This document shows positions 17,971-25,849 of a stretch of DNA of 33,536 bases, piece by piece. Every line of letters begins with the position of its first letter. Positions within the stretch are counted from its first letter, which is position 1. This DNA comes from an uncultured Gammaproteobacteria bacterium (GTDB lineage Bacteria > Pseudomonadota > Gammaproteobacteria > Nitrosococcales > Methylophagaceae). The notes below the pieces were generated by a model. It was not told where the DNA came from. It saw only the letters and a list, made by a program, of their open reading frames with translations, and made no database searches. The translations under genes were made by a program, and so were the position numbers. The stretch lies in the NCBI GenBank assembly GCA_937900515.1, contig CALCCU010000087.1:1-33536 (forward strand), in the 5' to 3' direction.

Positions 17971-19302
17971 ATGAGCTTAAAATTTCGTATTATTGTGATT
18001 GTCACGATTATCTTATTGATCAACTTCGCTGCGGCGGGATATTTCATGGTCAAAAATGCTCGTCAGGCACTAGTTTCAGAGATGGATTCCAGTACTCAGT
18101 TGGCAAAAGGGCTACTAATCAATGCATTACCAACCTTACGATTTTCTAATGATCTAAGTGAACGCTTAAAACTAATTGTCGATAGTGTAAGAGATACCCG
18201 TCATATCCGTGCATGGTTTGAAGATATGCATGGCAAACCACTTATAGGGAATGAAGAGCAAACTCAATTTATAAATAAACCTGATGAGGTTCCTGATTGG
18301 TTTATTCGAATCATGGAGCCTGAAGCTGTTGCTTTTAGGCGACTGATTACCAAAGGTAGTAAATCGTATGGTTACCTAATTGTTGAAGCTGACCCTAGTG
18401 ATGAGGTGAGTGAGGTTTGGCGAGATGTAAAAGTTTTATTTAGCCTAGGTACTTTTTTCTTAGTACTTATCTTAATACTTATTTATATAGCCCTTCGCCA
18501 AGGACTAAGATCTTTAGGTTTATTAGATGAAGCTCTTGGTAAATTAGAAAAAGGTGACTTCACTGCTCGAGTCGAAACTTCTGTTGTGCGTGAACTGGCA
18601 CCGATTCAGAACCGCTTCAATCATATGGCGAGAGTATTAGAAAAAACGATGGCAGAAAACCACTCTTTAGCCGGTAATATGCTAGCTGTTCAAGAATCTG
18701 AGCGTCGTGATTTATCGCGTGAACTGCATGATGAGCTGGGACCTTGTTTGTTCGGTATTCGTGTTGATTTGTCTGAAATAGAGCGCATGGCTGCTGAGCA
18801 TCATATTATTGAAATTGAAAATAAAGTTGATTCAGTTAAATCTATTACCAACCATATTCAATCGTTAGTTAGAAAGATGTTAAGTCGTTTACGACCGCTC
18901 ACTCTTGATGATTTAGGCTTGGCAGATGCTTTGAGAGATATGATTCGCAATTGGCGAGAAAGACAGCCGGAGATAGATTGGGAGTGGGACTTCGTCGGAG
19001 ATTGCAGTGCTTTACCTGATACTATTCAAGTAACGGTGTACCGTATTGTGCAAGAATGTATGACTAATAGTGTGCGACATGCTAAACCTAAACATGTCAA
19101 AGTAGAGTTACGTCTAGAACGAGACAATCTAAAAATAACCGTAACGGATGATGGTATAGGTTTAAAAGCTGATGTTATTCGAGGCTTTGGTTTAATAGGT
19201 ATGCGTGAACGAGTCTCAGCTCTTGGAGGTCGAATTGCATTTGATACTGAAGAAGGTAAAGGGTTGCAAGTCAGGGTCTTAATACCGCTAAAGGATAAAT
19301 AA
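17971..19302 (+). CDS. NarX/UhpB-type sensor histidine kinase
   Basis: A 443-residue membrane sensor kinase. It has a transmembrane segment at about residues 7-26, a periplasmic domain of about 125 residues, a second span near 150-172 and a HAMP linker (LGKLEKGDFTARV). The HisKA_3 box has the phospho-acceptor His253 in SRELHDELGP, and an HATPase domain follows (QECMTNSVRHA, DDGIG, GLIGMRERV). The periplasmic domain lacks recognisable ligand motifs, so the signal is unknown. Its stop codon overlaps the start of the response regulator by one base. The TonB operon starts about 320 bases after the pair and is a candidate target. Confidence 0.93.
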   Translation: MSLKFRIIVIVTIILLINFAAAGYFMVKNARQALVSEMDSSTQLAKGLLINALPTLRFSNDLSERLKLIVDSVRDTRHIRAWFEDMHGKPLIGNEEQTQFINKPDEVPDWFIRIMEPEAVAFRRLITKGSKSYGYLIVEADPSDEVSEVWRDVKVLFSLGTFFLVLILILIYIALRQGLRSLGLLDEALGKLEKGDFTARVETSVVRELAPIQNRFNHMARVLEKTMAENHSLAGNMLAVQESERRDLSRELHDELGPCLFGIRVDLSEIERMAAEHHIIEIENKVDSVKSITNHIQSLVRKMLSRLRPLTLDDLGLADALRDMIRNWRERQPEIDWEWDFVGDCSALPDTIQVTVYRIVQECMTNSVRHAKPKHVKVELRLERDNLKITVTDDGIGLKADVIRGFGLIGMRERVSALGGRIAFDTEEGKGLQVRVLIPLKDK

Positions 19303-19943
19303 TGGAACATGCTGTAACAACAACGATTTTAGTAGTCGATGACCACCCGATTGTAAGAGCGGGCTGTCGACAACTTATTCAACAAATACCATCAGCAAAT
19401 GTAGTTGAAGCTGAAACAGGTGAAGATGGTTATCGCTTATTCCAAGAAATCTATCCGGATATGGTGTTACTTGATATTACTCTACCTGGTATTGGTGGAT
19501 TAGAAATATTAAGGAAAATGCGAGCAAATCGTGAAAATGCCAAAGTACTGATGTTTAGTATGCATGAAGACCCCGTGTTTGCATCTCGAGCCATGCAAGC
19601 CGGCGCAAGAGGTTATATCACCAAGAATAATGCTGCCGATCATCTCGTTGAAGCGGTACAAAAAGTCTTAGATGGGAAAACTTACCTTAGTCCCGACACT
19701 GCTCAGCAGTTGGCAATGTTAAATGTAGGGGCAGAGACGAGTCAGTTAAGCGATTTATCTCGCCGAGAGTTGGAAATTTTACGATTACTTGGTGAAGGTA
19801 AAAGTATGACGGAAATAGCGGATTTATTGGGTATTAGCTATAAAACTGTGGCAAATAATTTAACGCAAATAAAAAGTAAATTAGCGATTAGTAAAACTGC
19901 TGAATTAATGCGTTTTGCAATTAGTCACGGCTTATCTTCATAG
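19302..19943 (+). CDS. NarL/FixJ-type response regulator
   Basis: A 213-residue DNA-binding response regulator, partner of the kinase with which it shares one base (TAATG). The receiver domain has the acidic pair Asp13-Asp14 in VVDDHP and the phospho-acceptor Asp58 in VLLDIT. The C-terminal LuxR-type helix-turn-helix spans about residues 145-210 (LSRRELEILRLLGEGKSM, ISYKTVANN). Targets are not known; dyads downstream in the intergenic region before the TonB operon are possible sites. It is followed by a strong terminator 160 bases later. Confidence 0.95.
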   Translation: MEHAVTTTILVVDDHPIVRAGCRQLIQQIPSANVVEAETGEDGYRLFQEIYPDMVLLDITLPGIGGLEILRKMRANRENAKVLMFSMHEDPVFASRAMQAGARGYITKNNAADHLVEAVQKVLDGKTYLSPDTAQQLAMLNVGAETSQLSDLSRRELEILRLLGEGKSMTEIADLLGISYKTVANNLTQIKSKLAISKTAELMRFAISHGLSS

Positions 19944-20006
19944 CTTTTTTCTAAATTACATAGATACAGAGAGGAAGAACTTCCTGATTTATTAGGATAA
20001 GTCGCT

Positions 20007-20037
20007 CATTCTAAAATAGATTGATCTACGTAGAATG
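20007..20037. repeat. Compound inverted repeat upstream of the TonB operon
   Basis: Outer arms CATTCTA (20007-20013) and TAGAATG (20031-20037) enclose inner arms TAGAT (20017-20021) and ATCTA (20024-20028). Both pairs are exact, and they sit nearly concentrically, separated by AAA on one side and CG on the other. No T run follows, so it is not a classical terminator. An operator for the neighbouring response regulator or an RNA stem are both possible. Confidence 0.45.
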
Positions 20038-20105
20038 TATCTCAAGTTTTAAGAATTCAGCTTCTTAACCAACTTAATTTTCTCTCTCCTTCTTATTGAA
20101 GGTTT

Positions 20106-20134
20106 AACCAGACCCTAGTGTCTGGTTTTTTTTT
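20106..20134 (+). terminator. Strong intrinsic terminator
   Basis: AACCAGAC (20106-20113) pairs with GTCTGGTT (20120-20127) around the loop CCTAGT, and T continues to 20134. The 8-bp GC-containing stem with a long T tract is a textbook rho-independent terminator. It separates the two-component unit, and the dyads after it, from the TonB operon. Confidence 0.85.
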
Positions 20135-20265
20135 GGGTGAGATCCCTGATTTTTAATTCGTTTTTGCGTTCCACTTAGCTCCATTCCTTGATAGTATTGC
20201 TCTTTAAGTTTGATATCAGTCGATAACGACATTGATTAAGACATAATTTTGTTTTGGGTTACTAC

Positions 20266-21036
20266 ATGTACAAAAAGAAATGGATTGGACTATCGCTGTC
20301 TGGACTAATGGTGCTGCTCAGCATACCTACTTTAACTTTTTCCGACAGTCTTCAAAGCTCAATAGAAGCCCAAGTAAAAACGGACATTGCAGCACAACAA
20401 TCTCAAAAAAATATTGATAATGTGTCTGACGAAACAGTACAAATGTTGGCCGAGTACCGAGAAGTACTAAGACAGACGGAAAGCCTCCATGCGTATAACG
20501 AGCAATTAAATAAGCTTGTTACTTCACAAAGTGAGGAACTGGATGCAATTGATCTTCAATTAAAGAATATTGAAGCTACTCAGCGAGACATTGTTCCTTT
20601 AATGCTGAAAATGATAGATACCATGTCATTATTTGTTGAGCTGGATGTACCTTTTTTACCAGAAGAGCGTCAGCAGCGCGTAGCTCAACTACAAACCTTG
20701 ATGGAACGTGCTGACGTAACCCTTGCAGAAAAGTATCGTCGTATATTAGAAGCGTATCAAGTCGAAACTGAGTATGGTCGTACTATTGAATCGTATAAAG
20801 GTGAGTTAACCCTAGATGATAAAACACGAACGGTAGATTTTCTTCGTATCGGACGAGTTAGCTTATATTACTTAAGCTTAGATGGTATGGAAGCGGGGGT
20901 ATGGAAAAAACAAGCATGGCATAAATTGGGCGACCAATACAGACAGTCTATTTCACATGCTATAAAGGTTGCCAAAAAACAATTACCACCTGACTTATTA
21001 GTGTTGCCTGTTCAAACTGCGGAGGCGGCACAATGA
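20266..21036 (+). CDS. DUF3450 periplasmic coiled-coil protein of the TonB system
   Basis: A 256-residue DUF3450 protein. After a signal peptide (about residues 1-26) it is mostly helical coiled coil, then the family blocks DFLRIGRVSLYYLSLDG and VWKKQAWHKL. The family is regularly found first in TtpC-ExbB-ExbD-TonB operons of marine gammaproteobacteria and is thought to work in the periplasm with the TtpC-type protein. Its biochemical role is not settled. The ATG at 20266 is preferred over an in-frame TTG at 20254. It overlaps the next gene by four bases (ATGA). Confidence 0.88.
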   Translation: MYKKKWIGLSLSGLMVLLSIPTLTFSDSLQSSIEAQVKTDIAAQQSQKNIDNVSDETVQMLAEYREVLRQTESLHAYNEQLNKLVTSQSEELDAIDLQLKNIEATQRDIVPLMLKMIDTMSLFVELDVPFLPEERQQRVAQLQTLMERADVTLAEKYRRILEAYQVETEYGRTIESYKGELTLDDKTRTVDFLRIGRVSLYYLSLDGMEAGVWKKQAWHKLGDQYRQSISHAIKVAKKQLPPDLLVLPVQTAEAAQ

Positions 21037-22391
21037 AAAAATTAGTAGCACTTGTGCTAGCGGTCGCACTATCATCTTCTGTTTATGCGGCAGACAAACC
21101 TGAAAACTTAGACGCGCTTTTAGAACAAGTAAAACGAGAGCGTGTTTTAGAACAGCAGCAAAATAAATTACGTGAAGCTGAGTTTGTTAATGAGCGAGAT
21201 CAGCAAGCGCAGTTACTTGAGCAAGCTAAAAAACAACTTGCTTTTGAGGAACAAAGAACGGAACAACTTAACCAATCTTTCCAAGATTATGAAAAGGGAT
21301 TGGCAGAGAAAGAGCAGCTATTACAAGAAAAATCAGGCTCACTAGGTGAGCTGTTCGGTACGGTTCGTCAAATGGCTAATGATAGCCGTAGTGTTGTAGA
21401 TGGATCGATGACGTCAGCAACAAATAAGGCTCGTACTGAGTTTTTGACTACGTTAACAGAGCGTAAGCAGCAACCTACGATTGAAGAATTACGACAGTTT
21501 TGGCTAGTCCTACAAGAAGAAATGACAGAGTCAGGTAAAGTAAGTCGATTTACTGCACCGATCATTACTGATCAGGGTGAAGTTGATGAGCGTACAGTGA
21601 CTCGTATCGGCGTTTTCACAGCCTTTAGTGATGGTAAGTTCTTAAGATATTTACCTGAAACAGGTAATTTAGTGGAATTGGGTCGTCAACCTGTAGAACG
21701 TTTACGTGACTTAATTAGTGACTTTGAAAGCAGTACAGAATCAGAAATGATGCCTGTTGTCATTGATCCAACTCGCGGCGCTATTATGGCTTTATTAGTT
21801 CAAGCGCCAGATCTTAAAGAACGAATTCAGCAAGGTGGTTGGATTGGCTTTATCATTCTAGGCTTAGGTCTGGTCGGGTTACTTGTCGCTGTTCAGCGTT
21901 TTATTTATTTAACTATTGTTGGACGAGGTGTGGCTAAGCAGCAAAAACTAAGTGCTGTTAATTTGAAAAACCCTTTGGGTCGAATTTTATCGGTTTATAG
22001 CGATACCGTTCAACAAGATATTGAAACCTTAACTTTGAAATTAGATGAAGCGATTCTTCGTGAAATCCCTAAAATTGAACGAGGCCTAATCACTCTTGCC
22101 ATTTTGGCGGCGATTGCCCCAATGCTTGGTTTACTCGGTACCGTTTCAGGCATGATTGAGACATTCCAGTCGATTACATTATTTGGTACAGGTGACCCTA
22201 AATTAATGTCTGGTGGTATTTCTCAGGCATTGGTAACGACTGAATTAGGTTTAGCTGTCGCGATACCGCTGCTATTAATTCACAGTGCGATATCAAGCAA
22301 AAGTAACCGTTTAGTTCAAATTTTAGATGAAGAAAGTGCAGCCCTTGTTGCACGCAATGCAGAAAAGCAGAATGGAAACTCTGACAAATAA
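21033..22391 (+). CDS. TtpC-like MotA/TolQ/ExbB proton-channel protein
   Basis: A 452-residue long form of ExbB. A signal peptide (1-19) is followed by a periplasmic coiled coil (about 25-100) and a further periplasmic domain. The MotA/TolQ/ExbB channel domain lies from about residue 265 with three membrane spans, the last two around GLITLAILAAIAPMLGLLG and ALVTTELGLAVAIPLLL (each given in part). In Vibrio, TtpC is required together with ExbB2-ExbD2-TonB2 for iron-siderophore uptake, and this gene fits that type. It overlaps both neighbours, so the subunits are coupled. Confidence 0.92.
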   Translation: MKKLVALVLAVALSSSVYAADKPENLDALLEQVKRERVLEQQQNKLREAEFVNERDQQAQLLEQAKKQLAFEEQRTEQLNQSFQDYEKGLAEKEQLLQEKSGSLGELFGTVRQMANDSRSVVDGSMTSATNKARTEFLTTLTERKQQPTIEELRQFWLVLQEEMTESGKVSRFTAPIITDQGEVDERTVTRIGVFTAFSDGKFLRYLPETGNLVELGRQPVERLRDLISDFESSTESEMMPVVIDPTRGAIMALLVQAPDLKERIQQGGWIGFIILGLGLVGLLVAVQRFIYLTIVGRGVAKQQKLSAVNLKNPLGRILSVYSDTVQQDIETLTLKLDEAILREIPKIERGLITLAILAAIAPMLGLLGTVSGMIETFQSITLFGTGDPKLMSGGISQALVTTELGLAVAIPLLLIHSAISSKSNRLVQILDEESAALVARNAEKQNGNSDK

Positions 22392-22896
22392 CCTCTTTAA
22401 CATTGAGTTACTACTAGAAAGCGGTGGAACCGTCTTGTGGTTAATTCTGTTGTCATCCGTACTAATGTGGACGTTGATTATTGAGCGTTATATGTTTGTG
22501 TACGTCATGCACCCCAAACAAGTGAAGCAATTATTACAAAGTTGGCAACAACGAACAGAGCGTCACAGTTGGTATGCACAGAAAATAAGACAAGGCATGA
22601 TCTCTGAGAGTAGCGCCTCTCTACATCAGCATTTAATGGCCATAAAAACATTGATCGTAGCCTTACCTATGCTTGGTTTATTGGGAACAGTGGATGGCAT
22701 GATCCAAACCTTCGATGTATTGACTGTCTTTGGAACGGGTAATGCCCGAGGCATGGCAGGCGGAATATCTGTCGCCTTGATCACTACAATGGGTGGTTTA
22801 TTAGCAGCATTGTCAGGTATGTATTTTAGTACGCAGCTAGAGCAACGTGTTGCAAGGGCAGAGGAGCAGATTGCTGATGGTTTACGTAGACACTGA
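22372..22896 (+). CDS. exbB: ExbB proton-channel subunit
   Basis: A 174-residue ExbB that uses the proton gradient to energise TonB together with ExbD. It has three membrane spans and the conserved channel block LPMLGLLGTVDGMIQTF followed by GISVALITTMGGLLAAL. An open frame begins at 22327, but the ATG at 22372 gives the standard ExbB2 length and N-terminus. That start lies 20 bases inside the upstream gene. The operon thus has two channel-type proteins, the long TtpC-like form and this short one, as in the Vibrio TonB2 system. Confidence 0.93.
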   Translation: METLTNNLFNIELLLESGGTVLWLILLSSVLMWTLIIERYMFVYVMHPKQVKQLLQSWQQRTERHSWYAQKIRQGMISESSASLHQHLMAIKTLIVALPMLGLLGTVDGMIQTFDVLTVFGTGNARGMAGGISVALITTMGGLLAALSGMYFSTQLEQRVARAEEQIADGLRRH

Positions 22897-22928
22897 ATAT
22901 CTAGACATTGGATACCTTGAGATGAATT

Positions 22929-23336
22929 ATGAGAAATAGACATTCACGTCGTCAAAGTGGCGCTATAGCTGAAGTTAATATGACGCCACTTATTGATATG
23001 GTCTTTATTTTATTGATCTTCTTTATTGTGACTACTTCTTTCGTCAAAGAAACAGGTGTTGATGTGAGTCGACCTTCTGCAAAAACTGCCGTCAAAAAGG
23101 AACACGCAAATATTCTGATATCAATTACCCCCAATGGTGAGATTTGGATGGATAAACGACAAGTAGATCGTCGTGCTGTTCGTGCCAATGTTGAACGAAT
23201 GCATGCTGAAAATCCAGAGGGTTCGGTGATTATTTTAGCGGATCAAGAAGCTAAAACAGGCATTTTGATTGAGGTGATGGATCAAGCACGTTTGGCTGGT
23301 GTATCAAATGTTTCCATTGCTGCTGAACGTGATTAA
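22929..23336 (+). CDS. exbD: ExbD biopolymer transport protein
   Basis: A 135-residue ExbD with one N-terminal membrane span and a periplasmic domain. The diagnostic segment is EVNMTPLIDMVFILLIFFIV, in which the Asp of PLID is the proton-carrying residue. The C-terminal domain keeps the ExbD fold pattern VIILADQEAKTGILIEVMDQ (given in part). It lies 32 bases after exbB and 14 before tonB. Confidence 0.96.
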   Translation: MRNRHSRRQSGAIAEVNMTPLIDMVFILLIFFIVTTSFVKETGVDVSRPSAKTAVKKEHANILISITPNGEIWMDKRQVDRRAVRANVERMHAENPEGSVIILADQEAKTGILIEVMDQARLAGVSNVSIAAERD

Positions 23337-23350
23337 GGTTAACTGATTAG

Positions 23351-24004
23351 ATGCGTTTAGCCATTGGCTTAATTGTTGCGATAGTGGTCAATTTTGGTTT
23401 GTTTACCTTAATGCAGAAAATGACCTCTTCAGATAGTATTGATCGTGTAGTCACCGAAGATATACGCTTATTAGATTTTGTGCGTCTTAAGCGTGAAACT
23501 CAAACTGAAACAAAAAAGCGAGAGTTGCCAAAGAAACCACCACCGCCTAAGAAGCCACCACCACCACCAAAAGCACCAGCACCAAAAGCAGACAAATTAA
23601 AAGCACCTACACCAAAATTGGATGTACCCCGGATTGATGTACCTCTCAATATAGCTGGTGGTCCTTATTTAGGTGATTTCTCCAATGCACCTAGTGCAGC
23701 ACCTGCAGCTCCGGTTACTGCGCCTACAATGGATGACGAAGTGATACCGTTAGTACGGATCCCGCCTCGTTATCCACGTTCTGCATCTCGTAGAGGGATA
23801 GAAGGTGTGGTGACAGTGTCGTTTATGATTACTAAAGATGGCCAAGTTCGTGACCCCGTTGTTGTGAGTGCCAAGCCTGAAAATATCTTTAACAATGCTG
23901 CATTAAAAGCAATTAAAAAGTGGAAGTTTAAAGCTAAGCTTGTGAATGGGCAGCCTGTAGAGCGTCAAGCCACACAAGATATTGAATTCAAGTTGGCCAA
24001 ATAA
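23351..24004 (+). CDS. tonB: TonB energy-transducing protein
   Basis: TonB spans the periplasm and opens outer-membrane receptors. The 217-residue product has an N-terminal membrane anchor (about 1-24), a Pro-Lys-rich rod (KKPPPPKKPPPPPKAPAP, about 56-80) and a C-terminal TonB domain with RYPRSASRRGIEGVV and ALKAIKKWKFKA. The YP pair in RYPRSA is the family mark. No TonB-dependent receptor is in the window, so the substrate is unknown. Its stop is immediately followed by the TPR gene. Confidence 0.96.
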   Translation: MRLAIGLIVAIVVNFGLFTLMQKMTSSDSIDRVVTEDIRLLDFVRLKRETQTETKKRELPKKPPPPKKPPPPPKAPAPKADKLKAPTPKLDVPRIDVPLNIAGGPYLGDFSNAPSAAPAAPVTAPTMDDEVIPLVRIPPRYPRSASRRGIEGVVTVSFMITKDGQVRDPVVVSAKPENIFNNAALKAIKKWKFKAKLVNGQPVERQATQDIEFKLAK

Positions 24005-25228
24005 ATGATACAACTCAAGCAACTTATTGCTATTTTATTGTTACTGCATATCTCACCGCTGTGGGCCAAAAGTGATGATAAGTACCTACTGACCGAAAAA
24101 ACATATAAGGCACTCAGTGTAGCCCAAGAGTTAATGGCGGAAGATAAAAATACCCAAGCTGAAAAGCAGTTGAATAAATTGCTAAGCGAAGTAACTGCGG
24201 GTTCTTATGAACAAGCTGTTGTGCAGCAAACTTTGGGTTATTTGTATTCGAGTAAAGAAAACTACAAAAAAGCCAGTCAGTTGTTTCAGCAAGCATTAGA
24301 TTCAAAAGCACTACCTGATAAGGTGAGCCGTGATTTGCAATACAATCTAGGCCAATTATTGCTGGCGGATGATCAATATAAGAAAGGTGTTCAAATTTTA
24401 GAACAATGGTTACAGAATGAAGCTCAGCCGCCTACTAGTGCTCGAGTCTTGTTAGCGAGCGCCTACTATCGACTTCAAAGTTATACTAAAACTATTGAAC
24501 ACATTAGCATTGCAATTAAGAAAGATAAGTCTGCAAAAGAGGCGTGGTATCAAATATTGTTATCGGCTCACTTGGAGCTTAAGCAATATAAATCAGCCAT
24601 TAAAGTATTAGAAACACTCGTTTCAACATATCCTTACAATAAAACGTATTGGTCACAGTTAGCATCGCTCTATCTACAACAAGATAAAGACTTTACGGCC
24701 TTAGCAGTGAAGATGTTAGCTCAACGTTTAGAGCTTGGCGATAGTAAGACATTGATTAATTTAGCTGATATGTATCGTTATTTGAGAGTGCCATACAAGT
24801 CCGGTAAATTATTAGAGTCCGCATTAGATGCAGGAGTTATTGATGCGAATTACGATAACTTGAATAAATTAGCAGATAGTTGGCTAGCGGCTAAAGAAAA
24901 TGTAAAAGCAGTTGAAGTGTTAAAACAATTAACTGCATTAGATAGCAGTGGCGAGTCAGATCTAAAGCAAGGTCGAGTATTATTTGGTATGGAAAAGTGG
25001 CAGCAAGCGGAGCAGTCATTGTCGAAAGCTGAGGAAAAGCTATCAGGAAAAAAAGTCGGTATGACTGCTTTGCTAATAGGAATGACTCAATTTCACCAAA
25101 ACCATTTACAGCAAGCGAAAAAGAATTTTATCAAGGCTACCAAATACAAAGGAGAGCGTAATCAAGCAGGACAATGGTTACGGCATATAGAACGATTATT
25201 AGAGGAACAGTCTAATGAAAAGTCGTGA
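24005..25228 (+). CDS. Secreted TPR-repeat protein of the TonB operon
   Basis: A 407-residue protein with a signal peptide (about 1-21, ending PLWA) and tandem tetratricopeptide repeats through most of its length. Repeats are visible at AVVQQTLGYLYSSKENYKKA, at EAWYQILLSAHLELKQYKSA and at TYWSQLASLYLQQ. TPR proteins regularly end TtpC-type TonB operons, where they probably hold protein partners in the periplasm. The ATG directly follows the tonB stop codon. The end overlaps the next gene by 14 bases, which ties the aldolase-fold gene to this operon. Confidence 0.9.
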   Translation: MIQLKQLIAILLLLHISPLWAKSDDKYLLTEKTYKALSVAQELMAEDKNTQAEKQLNKLLSEVTAGSYEQAVVQQTLGYLYSSKENYKKASQLFQQALDSKALPDKVSRDLQYNLGQLLLADDQYKKGVQILEQWLQNEAQPPTSARVLLASAYYRLQSYTKTIEHISIAIKKDKSAKEAWYQILLSAHLELKQYKSAIKVLETLVSTYPYNKTYWSQLASLYLQQDKDFTALAVKMLAQRLELGDSKTLINLADMYRYLRVPYKSGKLLESALDAGVIDANYDNLNKLADSWLAAKENVKAVEVLKQLTALDSSGESDLKQGRVLFGMEKWQQAEQSLSKAEEKLSGKKVGMTALLIGMTQFHQNHLQQAKKNFIKATKYKGERNQAGQWLRHIERLLEEQSNEKS

Positions 25229-25778
25229 AGACTTAAAGCTGCAACTGGTCGAACACTATAAATGGTTGCGCCAATATGGTTGTAATGATTCTCATAGTGG
25301 CAATGCATCATTTCGTTGGCAGGATGAAGTCTGGGTAACACCAACTGGCTGTTGTGCTGATACTTTACAAGCTGACGACTTAATTTGCTGTGATATTAGT
25401 GGACGAGTTGATGAGGGCGCTTCACTTGATGCGCCATTACATATTCAGATCTATCAGAAAAATACCAAGGCTCAGGCAGTATTTCATAGTCATGGCCCTC
25501 ATACTGTTGCAATGACTTTTTCTGGCCAAGACTTTGTGCCGATTGATTTTGAAGGGCAATATTACTTTCCCTTAGTTCCTGTTATTACTATCGCTTATGA
25601 TCGCTACGTTCATGAAGCACCAGCGGCAGTTGCGAATGTGTTGGCCGATCATAAAGTTACCGTTGTAAGAGGACACGGCGTGTATGCAGTAGCAGAAACA
25701 ATCAACCTTGCTTATAAGTGGAGTTGTTCTGTGGAACTATCGGCTAAAACGGCTTGGTTAGAAAAGCAGATTAATTAA
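25215..25778 (+). CDS. Class II aldolase/adducin-fold protein
   Basis: A 187-residue cytoplasmic protein of the FucA/AraD/adducin fold, whose members are zinc-dependent aldolases, epimerases or dehydratases on sugar phosphates. The metal site is visible as HSHGPH near residue 92 and RGHGVY near 153, and the N-terminal SGNASFR is the phosphate-binding loop. The predicted substrate is open: MtnB-like dehydratase and fuculose-type aldolase are both possible, and no other methionine-salvage gene is present. AGAGGA precedes the ATG, which lies inside the TPR gene. It is followed 71 bases later by ovoA. Its cytoplasmic role in a TonB operon is unexplained. Confidence 0.85.
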   Translation: MKSREDLKLQLVEHYKWLRQYGCNDSHSGNASFRWQDEVWVTPTGCCADTLQADDLICCDISGRVDEGASLDAPLHIQIYQKNTKAQAVFHSHGPHTVAMTFSGQDFVPIDFEGQYYFPLVPVITIAYDRYVHEAPAAVANVLADHKVTVVRGHGVYAVAETINLAYKWSCSVELSAKTAWLEKQIN

Positions 25779-25803
25779 AATAACAATCACTGTAACTTTG
25801 CTG

Positions 25804-25817
25804 TGACTTATTAGTCA
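25804..25817. promoter_or_regulatory. Dyad TGACT-N4-AGTCA upstream of ovoA
   Basis: A 5-4-5 inverted repeat lies 32 bases before the chosen ovoA start. The same half-sites, with a 2-base spacer, occur in the palindrome at 13029-13042. The position is suitable for an operator, but no matching regulator is known and five-base arms can arise by chance in AT-rich DNA. Confidence 0.3.
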
Positions 25818-25849
25818 AAGCACTTCCATAAATGTATAAGGACGTTGAA

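Larger units (their letters stand above)
19944..20265 (+). other. Non-coding stretch with several dyads, possible structured RNA or leader
   Basis: This 322-base gap holds no convincing gene. In order it has AGGAAG-AA-CTTCCT (19972-19985), a compound dyad CATTCTA/TAGAATG with a nested TAGAT/ATCTA (20007-20037), TTAAGAA/TTCTTAA (20049-20068) and a strong terminator (20106-20134). The remaining 130 bases lead to the TonB operon. A weak promoter candidate there is TCGATA (20220-20225) with CATAAT (20242-20247) at 16-base spacing. The dyads before the terminator may be the 3' end of the regulator mRNA, a small RNA or operator sites. Confidence 0.4.

Noticed and set aside
25215-25778. Naming the aldolase-fold gene mtnB
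   Set aside because: The metal-site motifs are shared by the whole class II aldolase family and no other methionine-salvage gene is present.
25797-25834. Promoter GTGACT-18-CATAAA for ovoA
   Set aside because: It would start transcription within a few bases of the ribosome-binding site, leaving almost no leader.
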